The notes: generated from the sequence alone by a model not told the origin. Counted from the first letter of the stretch, positions 45,013-55,407 are shown. The stretch: 64,000 nucleotides of DNA from Nocardia tengchongensis (GCF_018362975.1 NZ_CP074371.1:1364001-1428000), one strand, 5' to 3'. Program-made: numbers and translations.

Positions 45013-45443
45013 CTAGTCGTCGGGGGAGGCGCGGCGGTTGCGTTTGGTGTCGCCGCGCCGCTTCTTCGCGGCGAGACGGCGTTCCTTTGCTCCGCGTGAG
45101 GGTTTGGTGGCGCGGCGGACGGGTGGCGGGGCGGCAGCGGCGTCACGCAGTAGCGAGGCCAGGCGTTCGCGGGCGGCCGCGCGGTTCTGCAGCTGTGCGC
45201 GTTGTTCCGACGCGGAGATCGTGAGCACCCCGTTGACCAGGCGGGTAGCGAGGCGGTCGCGAGCATCCGGGTGCGCAGCCGCTCCGGTACGGAGGGTGAA
45301 TTGGCGAGGTCGAACGACAGCTCGACCCGGCTGTCGGTGGTGTTGACGTGCTGCCCTCCCGGACCGGACGACCGTGAGAACCGCTCGCGTAACTCGGACG
45401 CGGGTATCACCAGCCCCCGAGTCACGGTCAGGTCCTCCGCCAT
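45013..45443 (-). CDS. arfB: alternative ribosome-rescue factor B (peptidyl-tRNA hydrolase, frameshifted)
   Basis: An ArfB/ICT1-type rescue factor of about 143 residues that enters stalled ribosomes and hydrolyses peptidyl-tRNA. SSGPGGQHVNTTDSRVEL contains the catalytic GGQ, followed by FDLANSPSVPERLRTRM; the C-terminal tail (RRATKPSRGAKERRLAAKKR) is the basic helix that senses an empty mRNA channel. The frame breaks at 45254-45255: adding one base turns MLATASLPAW into MLATRLATRLVNGVLTISAS, matching the family. ATG start at 45443. Confidence 0.88.
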
Positions 45444-45626
45444 GATCCGAAGCCGCACTTTCCGATTCCGCGAGCCGACTAGCCCCCTCTTCCCGGACCC
45501 TACCAGTGGCGTGATCGGTACTCGGTCGCCTGCATCCGGGCGCGCATCGAATCCGAGAACCGGGCCGCCGCGCTCACGATCCGGCCGGTCGGTCGCGTAC
45601 GCGCACGATGAGAGCAGAATCGGGCG

Positions 45627-46565
45627 GTGGCGATGCGTCGGTGGGTGGGGTTGGGGTTCGGGGGTTCCATCGGCGCGGCCGTGGCCGTGCAGGCGCGGAT
45701 CAACGGTGAGCTGGGGCATCGGCTGGGGGACGGGATCGCCGCTGCGACCATCAGTTTCGGTAGCGGGCTGTTGATCCTGGCCGTGGTCTTCGCGGGCAGC
45801 GGGCGTTTGCGCGCGGGTGTCGGGAAGGTCCGGGATGCGTTGCGCAGCGGGGAGTTGCACTGGTGGCAGCTGCTGGGCGGGCTGTCGGGCGCGTATTTCG
45901 TTGCGTGTCAGGGGCTTACGGTGGCGACCATCGGGGTCACCGCGTTCACCGTGGCCACGGTGGCCGGGCAGTTGGCGAGCAGTTTGGTGGTGGATCGGCT
46001 GGGCTGGGGGCCGGGTGGACCGACGCCGGTGACGGCGCTGCGGGTCGGTGCGGCGGTGCTCGGGCTGCTCGCGGTGCTGCTCGCCGTGGTCGGCAGGAGC
46101 GGCACGGGGACGGCCGGGCACTCCACGGCGTCGGTGCTTCTGGTGGTGTTGCCGCTGGTCGCGGGTGTGCTGGTGGCGTGGCAGCAGGCGGTGAACGGCC
46201 GGGTGGGCGCGGTCGGCGGGCCGTTGTCGGCGACACTGGCCAATTTCGCGACCGGTACCGCCGCGCTGCTCGTCATCGAGGCGGCGGTGCTGGTCCGGCG
46301 CGGTGGTCTGCACAGTCCGCCGACCGAGCCCTGGCTGTATCTCGGTGGCCTGATCGGGATTTCGTTCGTGGCGCTGGCCGTGGCCGTGGTGCGCTGGATC
46401 GGTGTGCTGCTACTGGGTTTGGCCTCGGTGGCCGGGCAGCTGCTGGCGTCGGTGGTGCTGGATGTGGTCGCGCCCACCGGCGCCGGGGTGTCGGTCCTGG
46501 CGGTGGTGGGCTGTGTGCTCACCTTCGCCGCGGTCGCGGTCGCCGCCAGGTCCCGAACGTCGTAG
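45627..46565 (+). CDS. DMT family transporter, YdcZ (DUF606)-like
   Basis: A 312-residue membrane protein with about ten helices in two homologous halves. Each half carries an AVAVQARINGELG or AWQQAVNGRVG motif, then a helix pair (SGLLILAVVFAGSG; GTAALLVIEAAVLV) and a GxYF/GISFV motif (LGGLSGAYFVACQGL; LGGLIGISFVALAVA). This is the fused two-copy form of DUF606 found in actinobacteria. A small-solute exporter is likely; the substrate is unknown. Confidence 0.85.
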   Translation: MAMRRWVGLGFGGSIGAAVAVQARINGELGHRLGDGIAAATISFGSGLLILAVVFAGSGRLRAGVGKVRDALRSGELHWWQLLGGLSGAYFVACQGLTVATIGVTAFTVATVAGQLASSLVVDRLGWGPGGPTPVTALRVGAAVLGLLAVLLAVVGRSGTGTAGHSTASVLLVVLPLVAGVLVAWQQAVNGRVGAVGGPLSATLANFATGTAALLVIEAAVLVRRGGLHSPPTEPWLYLGGLIGISFVALAVAVVRWIGVLLLGLASVAGQLLASVVLDVVAPTGAGVSVLAVVGCVLTFAAVAVAARSRTS

Positions 46566-46580
46566 GGTCGAGATTCCTGC

Positions 46581-48134
46581 TCAGACCAGTTTTTTCGAGC
46601 GCAGTTCGTGGCCCTTGGAGGTCTTGCAGCGGCCCGATTCCAGGTCCCACTGCCACCCGTGCAGGTTGCAGGTCAGCGTATTGCCTTCCACCACACCGAA
46701 TTTCGACAGGTCCGCCTTGAGGTGCGGGCAGCGGCGCTGGACTTCCCAGCCGTCGAGTTCGGTGGAGGTGGTGTCGTCGTGCGCTTCGGAGAACCAGCCG
46801 TCGGCGTAGGCGATGCGCTCGTCGGTGAGGCATTTGAAGAAGGTGTAGAGGAATTCGTTGTATCCGCCGATGCGCCAGGTGGTGAAGCGCGTGGACAGGA
46901 AGATGGTGTTGACCCAGTCGGGTTCGTCGTCGCGGAGTACGGTGCGGACCAGCTGCGGGGGGATGCGGAATCCGTAGCGGTACTTGCCTTCTCCCTCGAT
47001 GGGCAGGCGCACTTCGCGTTTGGGGAAGTCGAGGACGACGGTTTCGTCGCCCATGACCAGTCCGACGGGGTAGCCGATGCCGTCGCAGATGAGGTCGCTC
47101 TGCTTCATGATCGGCTCGAACTTGGTTTTGAGCGCGGGCAGCAGCGGTTCGCCTTCGGCCGGCGCCCAGGTGGCTTTCTCGGCGGCCAGCACCGGTGCCA
47201 GGCGCTGGGCCATGTCCTCGATGTAGGCGGCCTTGTCGCCGTAGATGGTGTCCGGGTCGACGGGGTGGGTGAGCGAAGTGAGTTCCTTGCCACGCACATC
47301 CGCGGTGGAGCCGGGGATGAGGAGCAGTCCGCCCTCGTTGCCGTGGATCCGCATCTGATCCAGGAAGGTGATCTGGTCGGGGAAGATGTTGCCTTCGTCG
47401 CCGCGATCGTCGTTGAGGTACCGCAGTTCGTCGTCGAGGAAGACGGGCGGTCCGGCGGACGGGACGACCCAGGTGGCGCCGACCTGTTCGATGTAGGAGC
47501 GGGCGCGGTCCATGCCGCGCTGGCGCTTCTGCTTGCCGAAGTTGGCCTTGGTCTTGGCCGGAATGTCGTACACCATCGGGTACCAGATGGCCCCGGAGTA
47601 CTGCAGCAGGTGGATGTCGACGTGCCCGAAGGCGTCGTGCAGCACGTCCATGTCGACGGGTCGCGCGTCGTTCATGTTGAAGCAGACGGTTTCCCCGTCG
47701 GCGACGACGAGCGCGGAGTCGCCGATCGGTCCGTCGGCGGGCGCGCGCAGCGCGATGATCATGATGTCGAGGTCGCCGCCGGGACCGGTGACAGTGGTCT
47801 TGACCGAATCCTCGGTCTCCACGAACTTGGTGAACCCGAGCGCCTCCAGCTCACGCTTGAGGTCCGGCACCGGGTAGTCGGGGAGCAGGACGGTGGTGTC
47901 CTTGTTGATCTTGTCCGCGAGCAGCTTGGCGTCCCAGTGATCGCGGTGCAGATGCGATACGTAGAGGAAATCGCAGTTGCCGAGCTCGTCCCAGTCCAAT
48001 TGGGTGTTGTCGGGGAACGGGAACCATGATCCGAAGTAGGCCGGATTGACCCACGGATCGCAGAGGATCGTTCCGGCCGCGGTTCGGATGTGGAATCCGG
48101 CGTGTCCGACGCTGGTGATCTGCACGAGCTTCAT
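46581..48134 (-). CDS. MBL-fold hydrolase with C-terminal Rieske [2Fe-2S] domain
   Basis: A 517-residue fusion. The N-terminal metallo-beta-lactamase domain has HLHRDHWD (HxHxDH, residues about 60-67) and DPWVNPAYFGSWFPF. A central region (GNIFPDQITFLDQMRIHGNE, GYPVGLVMGDETVVLDFPKR) is unassigned. The C-terminal Rieske domain shows RRCPH (CxH) and TCNLHGWQWDLESGRC (CxxH) for the Fe-S cluster. It resembles the mycobacterial Rv3818 family, of unknown substrate, and a redox-coupled hydrolase is the natural reading. ATG 48134 gives a normal N-terminus MKLVQITSVGH, though the upstream GGAGG is very close; GTG 48158 is the alternative. Confidence 0.85.
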   Translation of the reverse strand: MKLVQITSVGHAGFHIRTAAGTILCDPWVNPAYFGSWFPFPDNTQLDWDELGNCDFLYVSHLHRDHWDAKLLADKINKDTTVLLPDYPVPDLKRELEALGFTKFVETEDSVKTTVTGPGGDLDIMIIALRAPADGPIGDSALVVADGETVCFNMNDARPVDMDVLHDAFGHVDIHLLQYSGAIWYPMVYDIPAKTKANFGKQKRQRGMDRARSYIEQVGATWVVPSAGPPVFLDDELRYLNDDRGDEGNIFPDQITFLDQMRIHGNEGGLLLIPGSTADVRGKELTSLTHPVDPDTIYGDKAAYIEDMAQRLAPVLAAEKATWAPAEGEPLLPALKTKFEPIMKQSDLICDGIGYPVGLVMGDETVVLDFPKREVRLPIEGEGKYRYGFRIPPQLVRTVLRDDEPDWVNTIFLSTRFTTWRIGGYNEFLYTFFKCLTDERIAYADGWFSEAHDDTTSTELDGWEVQRRCPHLKADLSKFGVVEGNTLTCNLHGWQWDLESGRCKTSKGHELRSKKLV

Positions 48135-48292
48135 TCCTCCCTGACCGTTACCAGCCACCCACAGTACTGGCTGGCCGGAGGCGTCACCGATGCAGCAACC
48201 CTCATCTTCCAGTGTCGGGAAGTCACAGCAATTGCGCCGTTGTTACCTGCATCACTGGATGCCGCGCGAGCAGCGACTACGCTAGCGGAACT

Positions 48293-49045
48293 GTGGAACC
48301 CGTCTACTACCCGATCATCGGGCTGGCCCGCACCGTTTTCGCGCTGCAGGGCCTGAAGTTCGCCATCAAGGGCGACGAGAACATTCCGGCATCCGGTGGT
48401 GCGGTGATCGCGATCAACCACACCGGGTACATGGACTTCACCTACGCGGGCCTGCCCGCCCGGACCACGAAGCGCTATGTCCGTTTCATGGCGAAGAAGG
48501 AAGTCTTCGACAACGCCATCACCGGCCCGATCATGCGTGCTCTCAAGCACATTCCGGTGGACCGGTCCGCGGGCGCGGATTCCTATCACGAGGCTGTCGC
48601 CCGCCTGAAGGCCGGCGAGTTGGTCGGCGTGTACCCCGAGGCCACCATCAGCCGCAGTTTCGAGCTGAAGGACTTCAAGTCCGGCGCGGCCCGCATGGCC
48701 TTGGAGGCCGGCGTCCCGATCATCCCGATCGTCATCTGGGGCGCCCAGCGCGTCTGGACGAAGGGCCACCCGAAGCGTCTGGGCCGCACCAACACCCCCA
48801 TCTCAATCGCGGTGGGCAAGCCGATCCAGCCTTTCGAGCCCGCCTCGGCCCTGACCGAGCAGCTCAAGGCCACCATGTCGGACATGCTCCTGGACCTGCA
48901 GAAGGACTACACCCACGAGGCCGGCGCCTACTGGGTCCCGTCCCGCCTGGGCGGCGGCGCCCCCACCCTCGAGGAAGCCAACGAAATGGACCGCGCCGAG
49001 GCCGAGCAGAAGGCCGCCCGCCGCGCGCAGCCGACCGCCGACTAG
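48293..49045 (+). CDS. 1-acyl-sn-glycerol-3-phosphate acyltransferase (PlsC-like)
   Basis: A 250-residue PlsC-family acyltransferase that adds an acyl chain to lysophosphatidic acid or a similar acceptor. The catalytic H-x4-D is NHTGYMD; the substrate motif is VGVYPEATISRSFELKDFKS (EGTRS-like) and VPIIPIVIWGAQRVWTKGHP follows. A hydrophobic N-terminus (YYPIIGLARTVFALQG) suggests membrane association. GTG 48293 was chosen because the frame upstream is not family-like. In M. tuberculosis several such genes lie beside the Rv3818-type gene, as here. Tail-to-tail 4-bp overlap with the next gene. Confidence 0.9.
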   Translation: MEPVYYPIIGLARTVFALQGLKFAIKGDENIPASGGAVIAINHTGYMDFTYAGLPARTTKRYVRFMAKKEVFDNAITGPIMRALKHIPVDRSAGADSYHEAVARLKAGELVGVYPEATISRSFELKDFKSGAARMALEAGVPIIPIVIWGAQRVWTKGHPKRLGRTNTPISIAVGKPIQPFEPASALTEQLKATMSDMLLDLQKDYTHEAGAYWVPSRLGGGAPTLEEANEMDRAEAEQKAARRAQPTAD

Positions 49046-49692
49046 CTCGGGTCCGACCCCCGCACGGCTGACAGCCAGGTGGCCGTGGCCGCCGCCACGA
49101 TGGTGGCGGCCACGAACGCCACCGACCCGCCGCCCGCCACATACACCCAGAGCAACCCCGCGAACGGCCCCACCACCGCGGACTGCGCATCGAGCAACAC
49201 CCTGCGCCCCGCCCCGGTCCGCCCGATCGCCTCCGGATCCGGCCGCTCAGGATTATCGACCAGCCGCCCGACCGGCTCCGAATCCCGCACGCGCCCTGAC
49301 GGATACATCCGCCGCCCATCAACAGATACTGCGCGCCCGTCGATTTCGGCCGTCCGCGGCGTAAGCGTCACCAGCGCCGAATCGAAATACACCGGCAGCC
49401 ACCGATCCCTACCGTCAACGGTGAACTCCAGCCAAGACCGGCTCTCCAACCGATGCTGCTGCCGCACCCGCCGTACCCCGAGCCGATCCGCCCCGCGCGG
49501 TAACCCCGCAGGCAGATACCCGAATGCGACCGCGAACCGGAACCCGGTGTACCCGAGGATGATCACCGCCACAGTCCCCAACATGGCCACCTGCTCCGGA
49601 TCAGCGAACGGGACCCAGGCGATGGTGATCGCCAGGGTCCCGATCGTCACGAGCGCCGGATAGGCCAGGGGATGGCCCATCCGGGAATTCAC
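49042..49692 (-). CDS. membrane protein of unknown function
   Basis: A 216-residue protein with two helices near the N-terminus (YPALVTIGTLAITIAWVPFA, VAMLGTVAVIILGYTGFRFA) and two near the C-terminus (VVGPFAGLLWVYVAGGGSVA and following). The middle is a soluble domain (SWLEFTVDGRDRWLPVYFDS). It begins with GTG at 49692, overlapping the stop of the peptide-binding lipoprotein gene (GTGA), so it is the last gene of the ABC importer operon; a link to transport is possible but unproven. Confidence 0.65.
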   Translation of the reverse strand: MNSRMGHPLAYPALVTIGTLAITIAWVPFADPEQVAMLGTVAVIILGYTGFRFAVAFGYLPAGLPRGADRLGVRRVRQQHRLESRSWLEFTVDGRDRWLPVYFDSALVTLTPRTAEIDGRAVSVDGRRMYPSGRVRDSEPVGRLVDNPERPDPEAIGRTGAGRRVLLDAQSAVVGPFAGLLWVYVAGGGSVAFVAATIVAAATATWLSAVRGSDPS

Positions 49693-51380
49693 TTCAGGAA
49701 GCCGATTTTCGTGTAGTCGAGGCTGGCCAGACCGGCGGCGCCAAAGTTGGCGAGGTTGGCGCGGACGGCCACGTTGCCGGGGGACTGCATGAGCGGCAAA
49801 GAATGACCTTCCGCGAAGACGGCCTTGTCGACCTGATTGGCCAGTTCGATGGCCTTTTCGGGGTCGAGCTCGGAGACCGTCTTCTCGATCAGATCGTTGA
49901 GTTCGGGCGAACCGATGCGACCGTAATTGCCCTGCAGGTCCTTGGCGTCGGGGTGGTAACCCCAGATCTGATCGATGCTGCCGAGCGGGAACAGGTCACC
50001 GATCCAGCTCCAGTGCGCCATATCGAAGTCACCGGGCTGGATGACCTTGGTGAAGTAGTCCTGGCCGGGTTTGGTGTCGATGGTGAGTTTCACGCCGATC
50101 GAGGCCAGGTTCTGCTGGATGATCTGTGCCATCTGCACCCAGGTGTCGGCCTGGTACATCACATCGCGAATCTCGAGCTTCTTCCCATCCTTCTCGCGAA
50201 TGCTGCCGCCGGCGGGCACCTTCCAGCCAAGATCGTCGAGTTCCTTGGCGGCTTCGGTCGGATCGAAGGCGGGTGCGTTGTCCTGATAGCCCTTCTGTCC
50301 CGCCATGTAGATGTGGTTGTTGAGCGGCTTGGGGTCGATGACCAGACCGGTCTGGATGGCGGTGGCGATGCCCTGCCGGTCGATGGCCTTGCCGATGGCC
50401 ACGCGCAGCTTGGGGTCGGCGAAGATCGAACCGGGCGCACCGTTGAAGGTGATGTGCGACCACGAGTTGCCGGGCGCGTGGCGAATGACAACGCCCGGAG
50501 TGTTTTCGGCGGTTTTGCGGTCGTCACGGGAGCCGATACCGACTACGTCGATCTCGTTGTTCTGCAGGGCAGGCATGGTCGCCGCGTCGTTCAGCACGCT
50601 GTAGGTGATGGTGTCCAGCTTGGGTGTGTCACCCCACCATTTCGGGTTGTGGCCCAGCACGATGCGGCCCTGACCACGATCGGTGGACTGGACGATGAAC
50701 GGTCCCGAAGTCGCGCCGATGGCGTCCACGAAGCCCTTGTTGAAGGACTCCGGCGTGCCGGTCACGGACTTGGGGTAGAGGAAGGAGTTGCCCGCGAACT
50801 GCCCCTTCCACTCGGCGAAGTGTTTGTTGAAGGTGAGGACGGCCTGCCGGTCGTCGGTCCCGCGTTCCACCTTCTCGACCCGGTCCCAGCCCGAGTTGTT
50901 GGCGATCAGGAATTCCTTGTTGCGCCCGCTGAGCGCGTTGGCCTGAGCGGCGATGTCCTCCCAGGTGATCGGTGATCCGTCGGACCAGATCGCCTTCGGG
51001 TTGATCGTGTAGGTGACCTGCTGCGGGTTGGTGTTCGTCAGCTGGACATCGGTGAAGTAATTCGTGTCGATCGAAAGGTTGCCCGACGCATCGGATTTGA
51101 AGGCGCGCGGCATCATGGGCCGTTCGACGCCCATGATCTCGGCGTCATTGCCGTCGATGTTCAGCGTGTTCCAGTTCGCCGGAAACGCCGACATCACCAG
51201 CCGAAGATTGCCGCCGTCCTTCAGATCCGCGACATCGTGCGGATTGATATCGCTGGTGGTGCCGAGCTCGGCCTTGCCCTGCGGCGCGGTGCCGTCGTCG
51301 CTGCCACCGCATCCGGTCGCCACCAGGGCCACGGCGACCAGTGGGACCGCGAGCTTCGTTCCGATCGAGCGAATCCTCAC
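49689..51380 (-). CDS. peptide ABC transporter substrate-binding lipoprotein
   Basis: A 563-residue solute-binding protein of the OppA/DppA class. The lipobox VATGCGG (Cys about 24) anchors it to the membrane. Family features are DIQL-like PAVWSDGSPI (here KAIWSDGSPITWEDIAAQ), YTINPKAI, FNKGFVDAIGATSGPFIV, LGHNPKWWGDTPKLDTITY and the helical end (LNDLIEKTVSELDPEKAIEL). It captures oligopeptides or similar ligands outside the cell. 44 bp downstream of the ATPase gene. Confidence 0.92.
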   Translation of the reverse strand: MRIRSIGTKLAVPLVAVALVATGCGGSDDGTAPQGKAELGTTSDINPHDVADLKDGGNLRLVMSAFPANWNTLNIDGNDAEIMGVERPMMPRAFKSDASGNLSIDTNYFTDVQLTNTNPQQVTYTINPKAIWSDGSPITWEDIAAQANALSGRNKEFLIANNSGWDRVEKVERGTDDRQAVLTFNKHFAEWKGQFAGNSFLYPKSVTGTPESFNKGFVDAIGATSGPFIVQSTDRGQGRIVLGHNPKWWGDTPKLDTITYSVLNDAATMPALQNNEIDVVGIGSRDDRKTAENTPGVVIRHAPGNSWSHITFNGAPGSIFADPKLRVAIGKAIDRQGIATAIQTGLVIDPKPLNNHIYMAGQKGYQDNAPAFDPTEAAKELDDLGWKVPAGGSIREKDGKKLEIRDVMYQADTWVQMAQIIQQNLASIGVKLTIDTKPGQDYFTKVIQPGDFDMAHWSWIGDLFPLGSIDQIWGYHPDAKDLQGNYGRIGSPELNDLIEKTVSELDPEKAIELANQVDKAVFAEGHSLPLMQSPGNVAVRANLANFGAAGLASLDYTKIGFLK

Positions 51381-51424
51381 CGGTTGCTCCTTCCGTTGGA
51401 GTTCTGCTGGAACAATCTCCGCCC

Positions 51425-53284
51425 CTATCCCGTAACGGCCGGGACGGGAACGGCGTCGATGAGGGCGCGGGTGTACTCGTGCCGCGGATCGCTGAAGACC
51501 TGTTCGGCCGCACCATATTCGACGATCTGACCGCGATACATGACGGCAATGTCGTGGGCAAGATTGCGCACCACCGACAGGTCGTGGGAGACGAACAGGT
51601 ACGACAGCCCACGTTCGGCCTGCAAGTCGCGCAACAGATTCAGCACCCCGGCCTGAATCGATACATCCAGCGAGGACACCGGCTCGTCGAGCACCAGGAT
51701 CTCCGGATCCAACGCGAGCGCCCGCGCGATATTGATGCGCTGCTTCTGTCCACCGGAGAAATCGGCCGGGTAGCGGTCCGCGTGCTCGGGGCGCAGGCCC
51801 ACGAGGCTCAGTAGCTCCTTGACGCGGCGCTGGATCTCGTCCTTCGGTTGGCCGTTGATGCGTAAGGGCTCGGCGAGCGCGTCGGAGATCGGAAGTCGGG
51901 GATCCAGGGAGGCCGAAGGATCCTGGAACACGATCTGCAACTTGCGCCGGATCTCCCGCCGCCGGGCCTTGGTGAGCGTGGCGACATCGCTGCCCAGGAC
52001 CTCGATGCGGCCGCTCTCCGGTGCGACGAGGTCCATGATCTGGGTGAGCGTTGTCGACTTGCCGGAGCCGGACTCGCCAACCAGGGCCAGCGTACGACCC
52101 GACTTGATCTCGAAGCTGACATTGTCCACCGCCTTCACCTCGCCGGTGCGGCGTTTGAAGACAACGCCGGAGGTGATCGGAAAGGTCTTCTTCAGGTCCG
52201 AAACCCGGAGCACCACTTGCTCATCGGTGCGCACCGGGGTTTCGGCGGGCGAAACCTCGCGGCGGTAGGCGGTGAAGAGGTCTGCGGTGCCGACCTCGGC
52301 AACGCGGATACAGGCTGCTCGGTGTCCGGGCTCCGTGTCCTGTAGTGGAGGTTCCGCCGCTCGGCAATCGTCGATCGCGACCGGGCAGCGTGGTTCGAAG
52401 GGGCAGCCCGGCGGCAACGCGTGCATGGCCGGCGGGGCGCCGACGATGGGCACCAGCGGCGCCCGTGGCGGACCGTCCAGACGCGGGATGGAACCCAGCA
52501 GGCCAACGGTATACGGCATCCGTGGTGCGTTGAAAAGCTCTGTGGTGCGCGCGGTTTCGATGATTCGACCCGCATACATGACCGCAACTCGATCGGCGAG
52601 GGTGGCCGCGATGCCCATATCGTGGGTGATGAAAACAACTCCCGCACCGGTGATATCGCGGGCCTTGCGCAGCAGATTCAGGATCTGCTTCTGCACGGTG
52701 ACGTCGAGTGCGGTGGTCGGCTCATCGCAGATGATCAGTTCGGGATCATTGGCGATGGCGATGGCGATCACCACGCGTTGGCGCATACCGCCGGAGAACT
52801 CGTGCGGGAAAGCCTTGGCGCGCAGCGCGGGATCGGGGATACCGACCAGATCCAGCAGTTCCACCGCCTTGTCGGCGGCCTCACGCTTGCTCATCTTGCC
52901 GTGTGCCAGTAGCGCTTCGGCGATCTGGTCGCCGACCCGGTACACCGGTGTCAAGGCCGACAGCGGGTCTTGGAAGACCATTGAGATCTTGCTGCCGCGC
53001 AGCGTGGACAGCTGCCGGTCGCCCATGCCGACCAGCTCCTGTCCGCGCAGCCGAATGGATCCTTGCACCCGAGCCTGATCCGGGAGCAGCCCCATGACCG
53101 CCAGTGAGGACACCGATTTTCCGGAACCGGATTCACCGACAATGGCCAGGACCTCGCCGTCCTGCACGGCGTAATTCACTCCACGCACCGCCTCGACGCG
53201 GCCCTCTTCGCTTGGGAAGCTGACCCGCAGATCGGAGACTTCGAGCAGCGGTGCGGTGGTGGTCCGGTTCGTCATGTCGGTCAT
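51425..53284 (-). CDS. fused peptide ABC transporter ATP-binding protein (DppD-DppF type)
   Basis: A 619-residue protein holding two complete ABC ATPase domains in one chain. Domain 1 has Walker [12 protein letters not shown], signature FSGGMRQRV and Walker [14 protein letters not shown]; it ends with the Cys-rich C-terminal oligopeptide motif ([19 protein letters not shown]). Domain 2 has [20 protein letters not shown] and [13 protein letters not shown]. The two domains replace separate DppD and DppF. Start ATG 53284 overlaps the DppC stop (ATGA). Confidence 0.94.
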   Translation of the reverse strand: MTDMTNRTTTAPLLEVSDLRVSFPSEEGRVEAVRGVNYAVQDGEVLAIVGESGSGKSVSSLAVMGLLPDQARVQGSIRLRGQELVGMGDRQLSTLRGSKISMVFQDPLSALTPVYRVGDQIAEALLAHGKMSKREAADKAVELLDLVGIPDPALRAKAFPHEFSGGMRQRVVIAIAIANDPELIICDEPTTALDVTVQKQILNLLRKARDITGAGVVFITHDMGIAATLADRVAVMYAGRIIETARTTELFNAPRMPYTVGLLGSIPRLDGPPRAPLVPIVGAPPAMHALPPGCPFEPRCPVAIDDCRAAEPPLQDTEPGHRAACIRVAEVGTADLFTAYRREVSPAETPVRTDEQVVLRVSDLKKTFPITSGVVFKRRTGEVKAVDNVSFEIKSGRTLALVGESGSGKSTTLTQIMDLVAPESGRIEVLGSDVATLTKARRREIRRKLQIVFQDPSASLDPRLPISDALAEPLRINGQPKDEIQRRVKELLSLVGLRPEHADRYPADFSGGQKQRINIARALALDPEILVLDEPVSSLDVSIQAGVLNLLRDLQAERGLSYLFVSHDLSVVRNLAHDIAVMYRGQIVEYGAAEQVFSDPRHEYTRALIDAVPVPAVTG

Positions 53285-54237
53285 GCCGCGGCCTTTCCGG
53301 CGGATTGCTTACCGGCGACCCGGTTCTTGCGGCGCGATCGCGCACGTCCCGCGCTGGGGTCGAAGGCATCGCGCAGACCGTCGCCGGCAAGGAACGTGCA
53401 CAGGACGGTCAGGATGAGGAATCCGCCCGAAAAGAGGAACAACCACGGGTACGTGAGGGCCGATTTCGTGCCCGAGGCGATCAGGGTGCCCAGAGAAACG
53501 TCGGGCGCCTGCACGCCGAATCCCAGGTAGCTCAACCCGGTTTCGCCCATGATCGCCGCGCCCACTGCCAGAGTGGTGTCGATGATCAGGAAGGACGCGA
53601 CATTCGGGATGATATGGGTGGTGATGACCGTCCAGGTCGACGCACCCATATAGCGTGCGGCCCGAACGAATTCACGTTCGCGCAGACTCAACGTGAGTCC
53701 GCGCACGATGCGTGCGCTGATCATCCAGCCGAAGATGCCGAGCAACACGATAAGCAGCACGATGCTGCCGTTGCCCTTGGTCCGCGGTGCGAAGAGCGCG
53801 ACGATGATGAAGCTGGGAATGACCAGCAGCAGGTCTACCAGCCACATGATCGCCATATCGATCCAGCCACCCAGCAATCCAGCTACCGAGCCGGCGAAGG
53901 CCGCGATCAGGGTCGAGATGAAGGCTACCGCGAAGCCGATCAGCAGTGACTTCTGCAGGCCACGCAGTGTCTGGGCGAGGACGTCCTGGCCTATTTGGTT
54001 GGTGCCGAAGGGATGCCGCGAACTCGGGGGCTTGAGTAGCGCCGTGTAGTCGAGCTGCTGATAGTCGTACTTCAGGAAGGGAGGGAGCGTGTAAGCGATG
54101 ACCAGCATCAGGATCAGGATCGCCAACCCCGCGACGGCTGGTTTGTTTCGCAGGAAGCGCCGCACCACCAGCTTGCGACGGCCTGCGGCCATCGGCTCGG
54201 GAGCGCCCTGGACGATGAGTTCGGTTTCGGTCATCAC
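53281..54237 (-). CDS. peptide ABC transporter permease (DppC-like)
   Basis: A 318-residue inner-membrane permease. A cytoplasmic N-terminus and first helix ([20 protein letters not shown]) are followed by the extracytoplasmic loop with [20 protein letters not shown], typical of DppC/OppC, then five helices. The EAA loop is [19 protein letters not shown] with [20 protein letters not shown]. The tail is Lys/Arg-rich. ATG at 54237 overlaps the DppB stop in ATGA. Confidence 0.94.
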   Translation of the reverse strand: MMTETELIVQGAPEPMAAGRRKLVVRRFLRNKPAVAGLAILILMLVIAYTLPPFLKYDYQQLDYTALLKPPSSRHPFGTNQIGQDVLAQTLRGLQKSLLIGFAVAFISTLIAAFAGSVAGLLGGWIDMAIMWLVDLLLVIPSFIIVALFAPRTKGNGSIVLLIVLLGIFGWMISARIVRGLTLSLREREFVRAARYMGASTWTVITTHIIPNVASFLIIDTTLAVGAAIMGETGLSYLGFGVQAPDVSLGTLIASGTKSALTYPWLFLFSGGFLILTVLCTFLAGDGLRDAFDPSAGRARSRRKNRVAGKQSAGKAAA

Positions 54238-55211
54238 GCACGCACCCTGGGGTCGAGAATGGCGGTGACGACGTCGGACAGCAATCCGGAGAGCAAGATC
54301 ACCAGCGCGATGAACCCGGTAATGGTCACCACGGGGTACAGGTCCTGGGCGGTGATCGAGTCAACCAGCCACTCTCCGACGCCGTGCCACCCGAAGATCT
54401 TCTCCACGAAGGCCGTACCGGTGATGAGCCCGCCGAAGCTGTACGCGAACAGCGTCGCCATCGGGATGAGCGCGGTGCGCAGGCCATGCTTGTACAACGC
54501 TCGGGACCGGGTGAGTCCCTTGGCTCGTGCGGTCCGAATGAAGTCGTTCTGGAATACGTCCAGCATGGAGGCGCGCTGGTAGCGGCTGTACCCGGCGACC
54601 GCGAAGAGGATCAGGGCGGCCGTGGGAACGATCATGTGCTGCAAGCGGTCGACGAACTGATTCCAGCTGCCGTGCACCGCGTTCGCCGAGGTCTCGCCGG
54701 TGTAGTAGAAGATCTGCTGCCCGGTGATCGTATTGATTTCGTACGCACCGTATTTCAACAGCGTCGCGAGCAGGAACACCGGTGTGCTGATGATCAGAAG
54801 CGAGAGCACCGTGGAGAGGTAGTCGCTGAACTTGTATTGCCGGATCGCCCCCGCCGCGCCGATCAGCACACCGAGGATCGTGCCGATGATGGAGCCGACC
54901 AGGACGAGTCGCAGACTGATCCCGATGCGCCGCGGCAGTTCCTGGTTCACGGGCTGCCCCGCCAGCGTCTTGCCGAAGTCGCCGTGCGTGACGATGCCGC
55001 CGACCCATTCCGCGTAGCGCTGCGGGATCGGCAGATCCAGCTTCAGTTCTTCCCGCTTGGCGTCGATCACCGACTGCGGCGGCCTTGGGTTGCGATGCTC
55101 GAGACTGTCGAGCGGGCGGAACGTGAGTGACGCGAGCCCGAACGCCAGGAACGACGCCAGCACCAGCAGCACGACATAGTTCAGCGCACGTCGCAGCAGA
55201 AAACCGGCCAT
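54234..55211 (-). CDS. peptide ABC transporter permease (DppB-like)
   Basis: A 325-residue permease, first gene of the importer operon. Features are the N-terminal LLRRALNYVVLLVLASFLAF, a periplasmic loop (LDLPIPQRYAEWVGGIVTHG, DFGKTLAGQPV) and the EAA loop FIRTARAKGLTRSRALYKHG followed by LRTALIPMATLFAYSFGGLI. ATG 55211 (second of two Mets) has AAAGGGA upstream; the frame to 55370 is non-coding leader. The divergent intergenic region to 55408 holds the operon promoter but no motif I can name. Confidence 0.92.
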   Translation of the reverse strand: MAGFLLRRALNYVVLLVLASFLAFGLASLTFRPLDSLEHRNPRPPQSVIDAKREELKLDLPIPQRYAEWVGGIVTHGDFGKTLAGQPVNQELPRRIGISLRLVLVGSIIGTILGVLIGAAGAIRQYKFSDYLSTVLSLLIISTPVFLLATLLKYGAYEINTITGQQIFYYTGETSANAVHGSWNQFVDRLQHMIVPTAALILFAVAGYSRYQRASMLDVFQNDFIRTARAKGLTRSRALYKHGLRTALIPMATLFAYSFGGLITGTAFVEKIFGWHGVGEWLVDSITAQDLYPVVTITGFIALVILLSGLLSDVVTAILDPRVRA

Positions 55212-55407
55212 CATTCCCTTTCGGGGTCGAGTTCTGCCCCAGATCATAAGGAGTGGAGTGCGGAAACGCGGGGTACGGACCGCGGACGCCCCGGCAATCC
55301 GTGTGTTAACCGGTCCGGCCAGGGGTGATGCCGGAAAGGTCTCGTTTGTACGGCATCGTCCGTAATCCACGGGCGCACGGGTCGCGGCTCGAGGCAGGAT
55401 GGAGTAG

